A stretch of DNA of 64,000 bases from Salinisphaera sp. LB1. Its GTDB lineage: Bacteria; Pseudomonadota; Gammaproteobacteria; Nevskiales; Salinisphaeraceae. The translations under genes and the position numbers were made by a program. The stretch spans positions 2,914,001 through 2,978,000 of the forward strand of contig NZ_CP029488.1 in NCBI RefSeq assembly GCF_003177035.1. Direction: 5' to 3'. Positions 63,922 through 64,000 of this stretch are shown here, piece after piece; position 1 is the stretch's first letter, and the number at the start of each line of letters is the position of its first letter. Under the pieces are notes generated by a model. It did no database searches and was not told the origin of the DNA. It was given only the letters and a program-made list of their open reading frames with translations.

Positions 63922-64000
63922 ACGTCGCCCTGCCCACGCCGGCCGACACCGATCGCCTGGGCCGGCAGCTGGCGCAGGCGCTCGCGGTACACGCCCAGGG
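63918..64000 (+). CDS. tsaE: tRNA threonylcarbamoyladenosine biosynthesis ATPase TsaE, partial
   Basis: Only the first 27 codons lie in the window. The reading from GTG 63918 (MNVALPTPADTDRLGRQLAQ) looks like the start of TsaE, which helps make the t6A modification of tRNAs. The call rests largely on the position directly after nnr with a 4-bp overlap. Confidence 0.7.
   Translation, partial: MNVALPTPADTDRLGRQLAQALAVHAQ

Overview
The window is a GC-rich, densely coding stretch of a gammaproteobacterial chromosome. Gene orders such as valS-holC-pepA opposite lptF-lptG, pcnB-folK-deoxynucleoside kinase-panB-panC, and ilvN-ilvC-psd-pssA point to that class. The mix of a trehalose locus, DUF1302 porin, pimelate-type beta-oxidation genes and high GC would suit a halophilic or marine Salinisphaera-like bacterium. 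That genus guess is inference only. I saw no rRNA, tRNA, CRISPR array, insertion sequence or prophage gene.

Layout. 1-5353: trehalose locus (GH15 hydrolase, otsB, otsA), an AlkA-type DNA glycosylase, a small NAD(P)-binding protein and a glutathione S-transferase. 5354-10849: branched-chain amino acid and phospholipid genes; ilvB is divergent from ilvN-ilvC, and the psd-like gene lacks its self-cleavage serine. 10990-15238: an unknown membrane protein, an atypical family-4 uracil-DNA glycosylase, rimI and an MFS transporter. 15326-42042: a large catabolic region. 42168-47225: Nudix hydrolase, the MoxR-DUF58-transglutaminase operon and fxsA. 47338-56211: valS, holC, pepA, lptF, lptG and an amidase. 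56496-64000: pcnB, folK, a deoxynucleoside kinase, panB, panC, pgi, nnr and the start of tsaE.

The most interesting part is the catabolic region. It has a thiolase, nitronate monooxygenase-like enzyme, MaoC hydratase, both ETF subunits and ETF-ubiquinone oxidoreductase, an outer-membrane DUF1302 protein with a lipoprotein, and an IclR-type regulator. It also has an ACAD10/11-type dehydrogenase with an SDR and an aminoglycoside-phosphotransferase-like kinase (the gene set that handles 4-hydroxyacyl-CoAs in levulinate degradation). An acyl-CoA ligase, a FadB-like bifunctional enzyme, a PimC/PimD-like dehydrogenase pair, an acetate-type permease, glutaryl-CoA dehydrogenase and a quinone oxidoreductase complete it. 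Seven near-palindromic sites of the form TGGAAY-N3-RTTYCA, close to the published IclR operator pattern, lie upstream of almost every transcription unit here. Together they suggest one regulon that imports, activates and beta-oxidises a carboxylic acid, probably a dicarboxylate or hydroxy-acid, to acetyl-CoA via glutaryl-CoA.

Other points worth attention are a pcnB gene whose only well-placed start is ATT, a 29-bp dispersed repeat in two inverted pairs, and several hairpins at gene ends.
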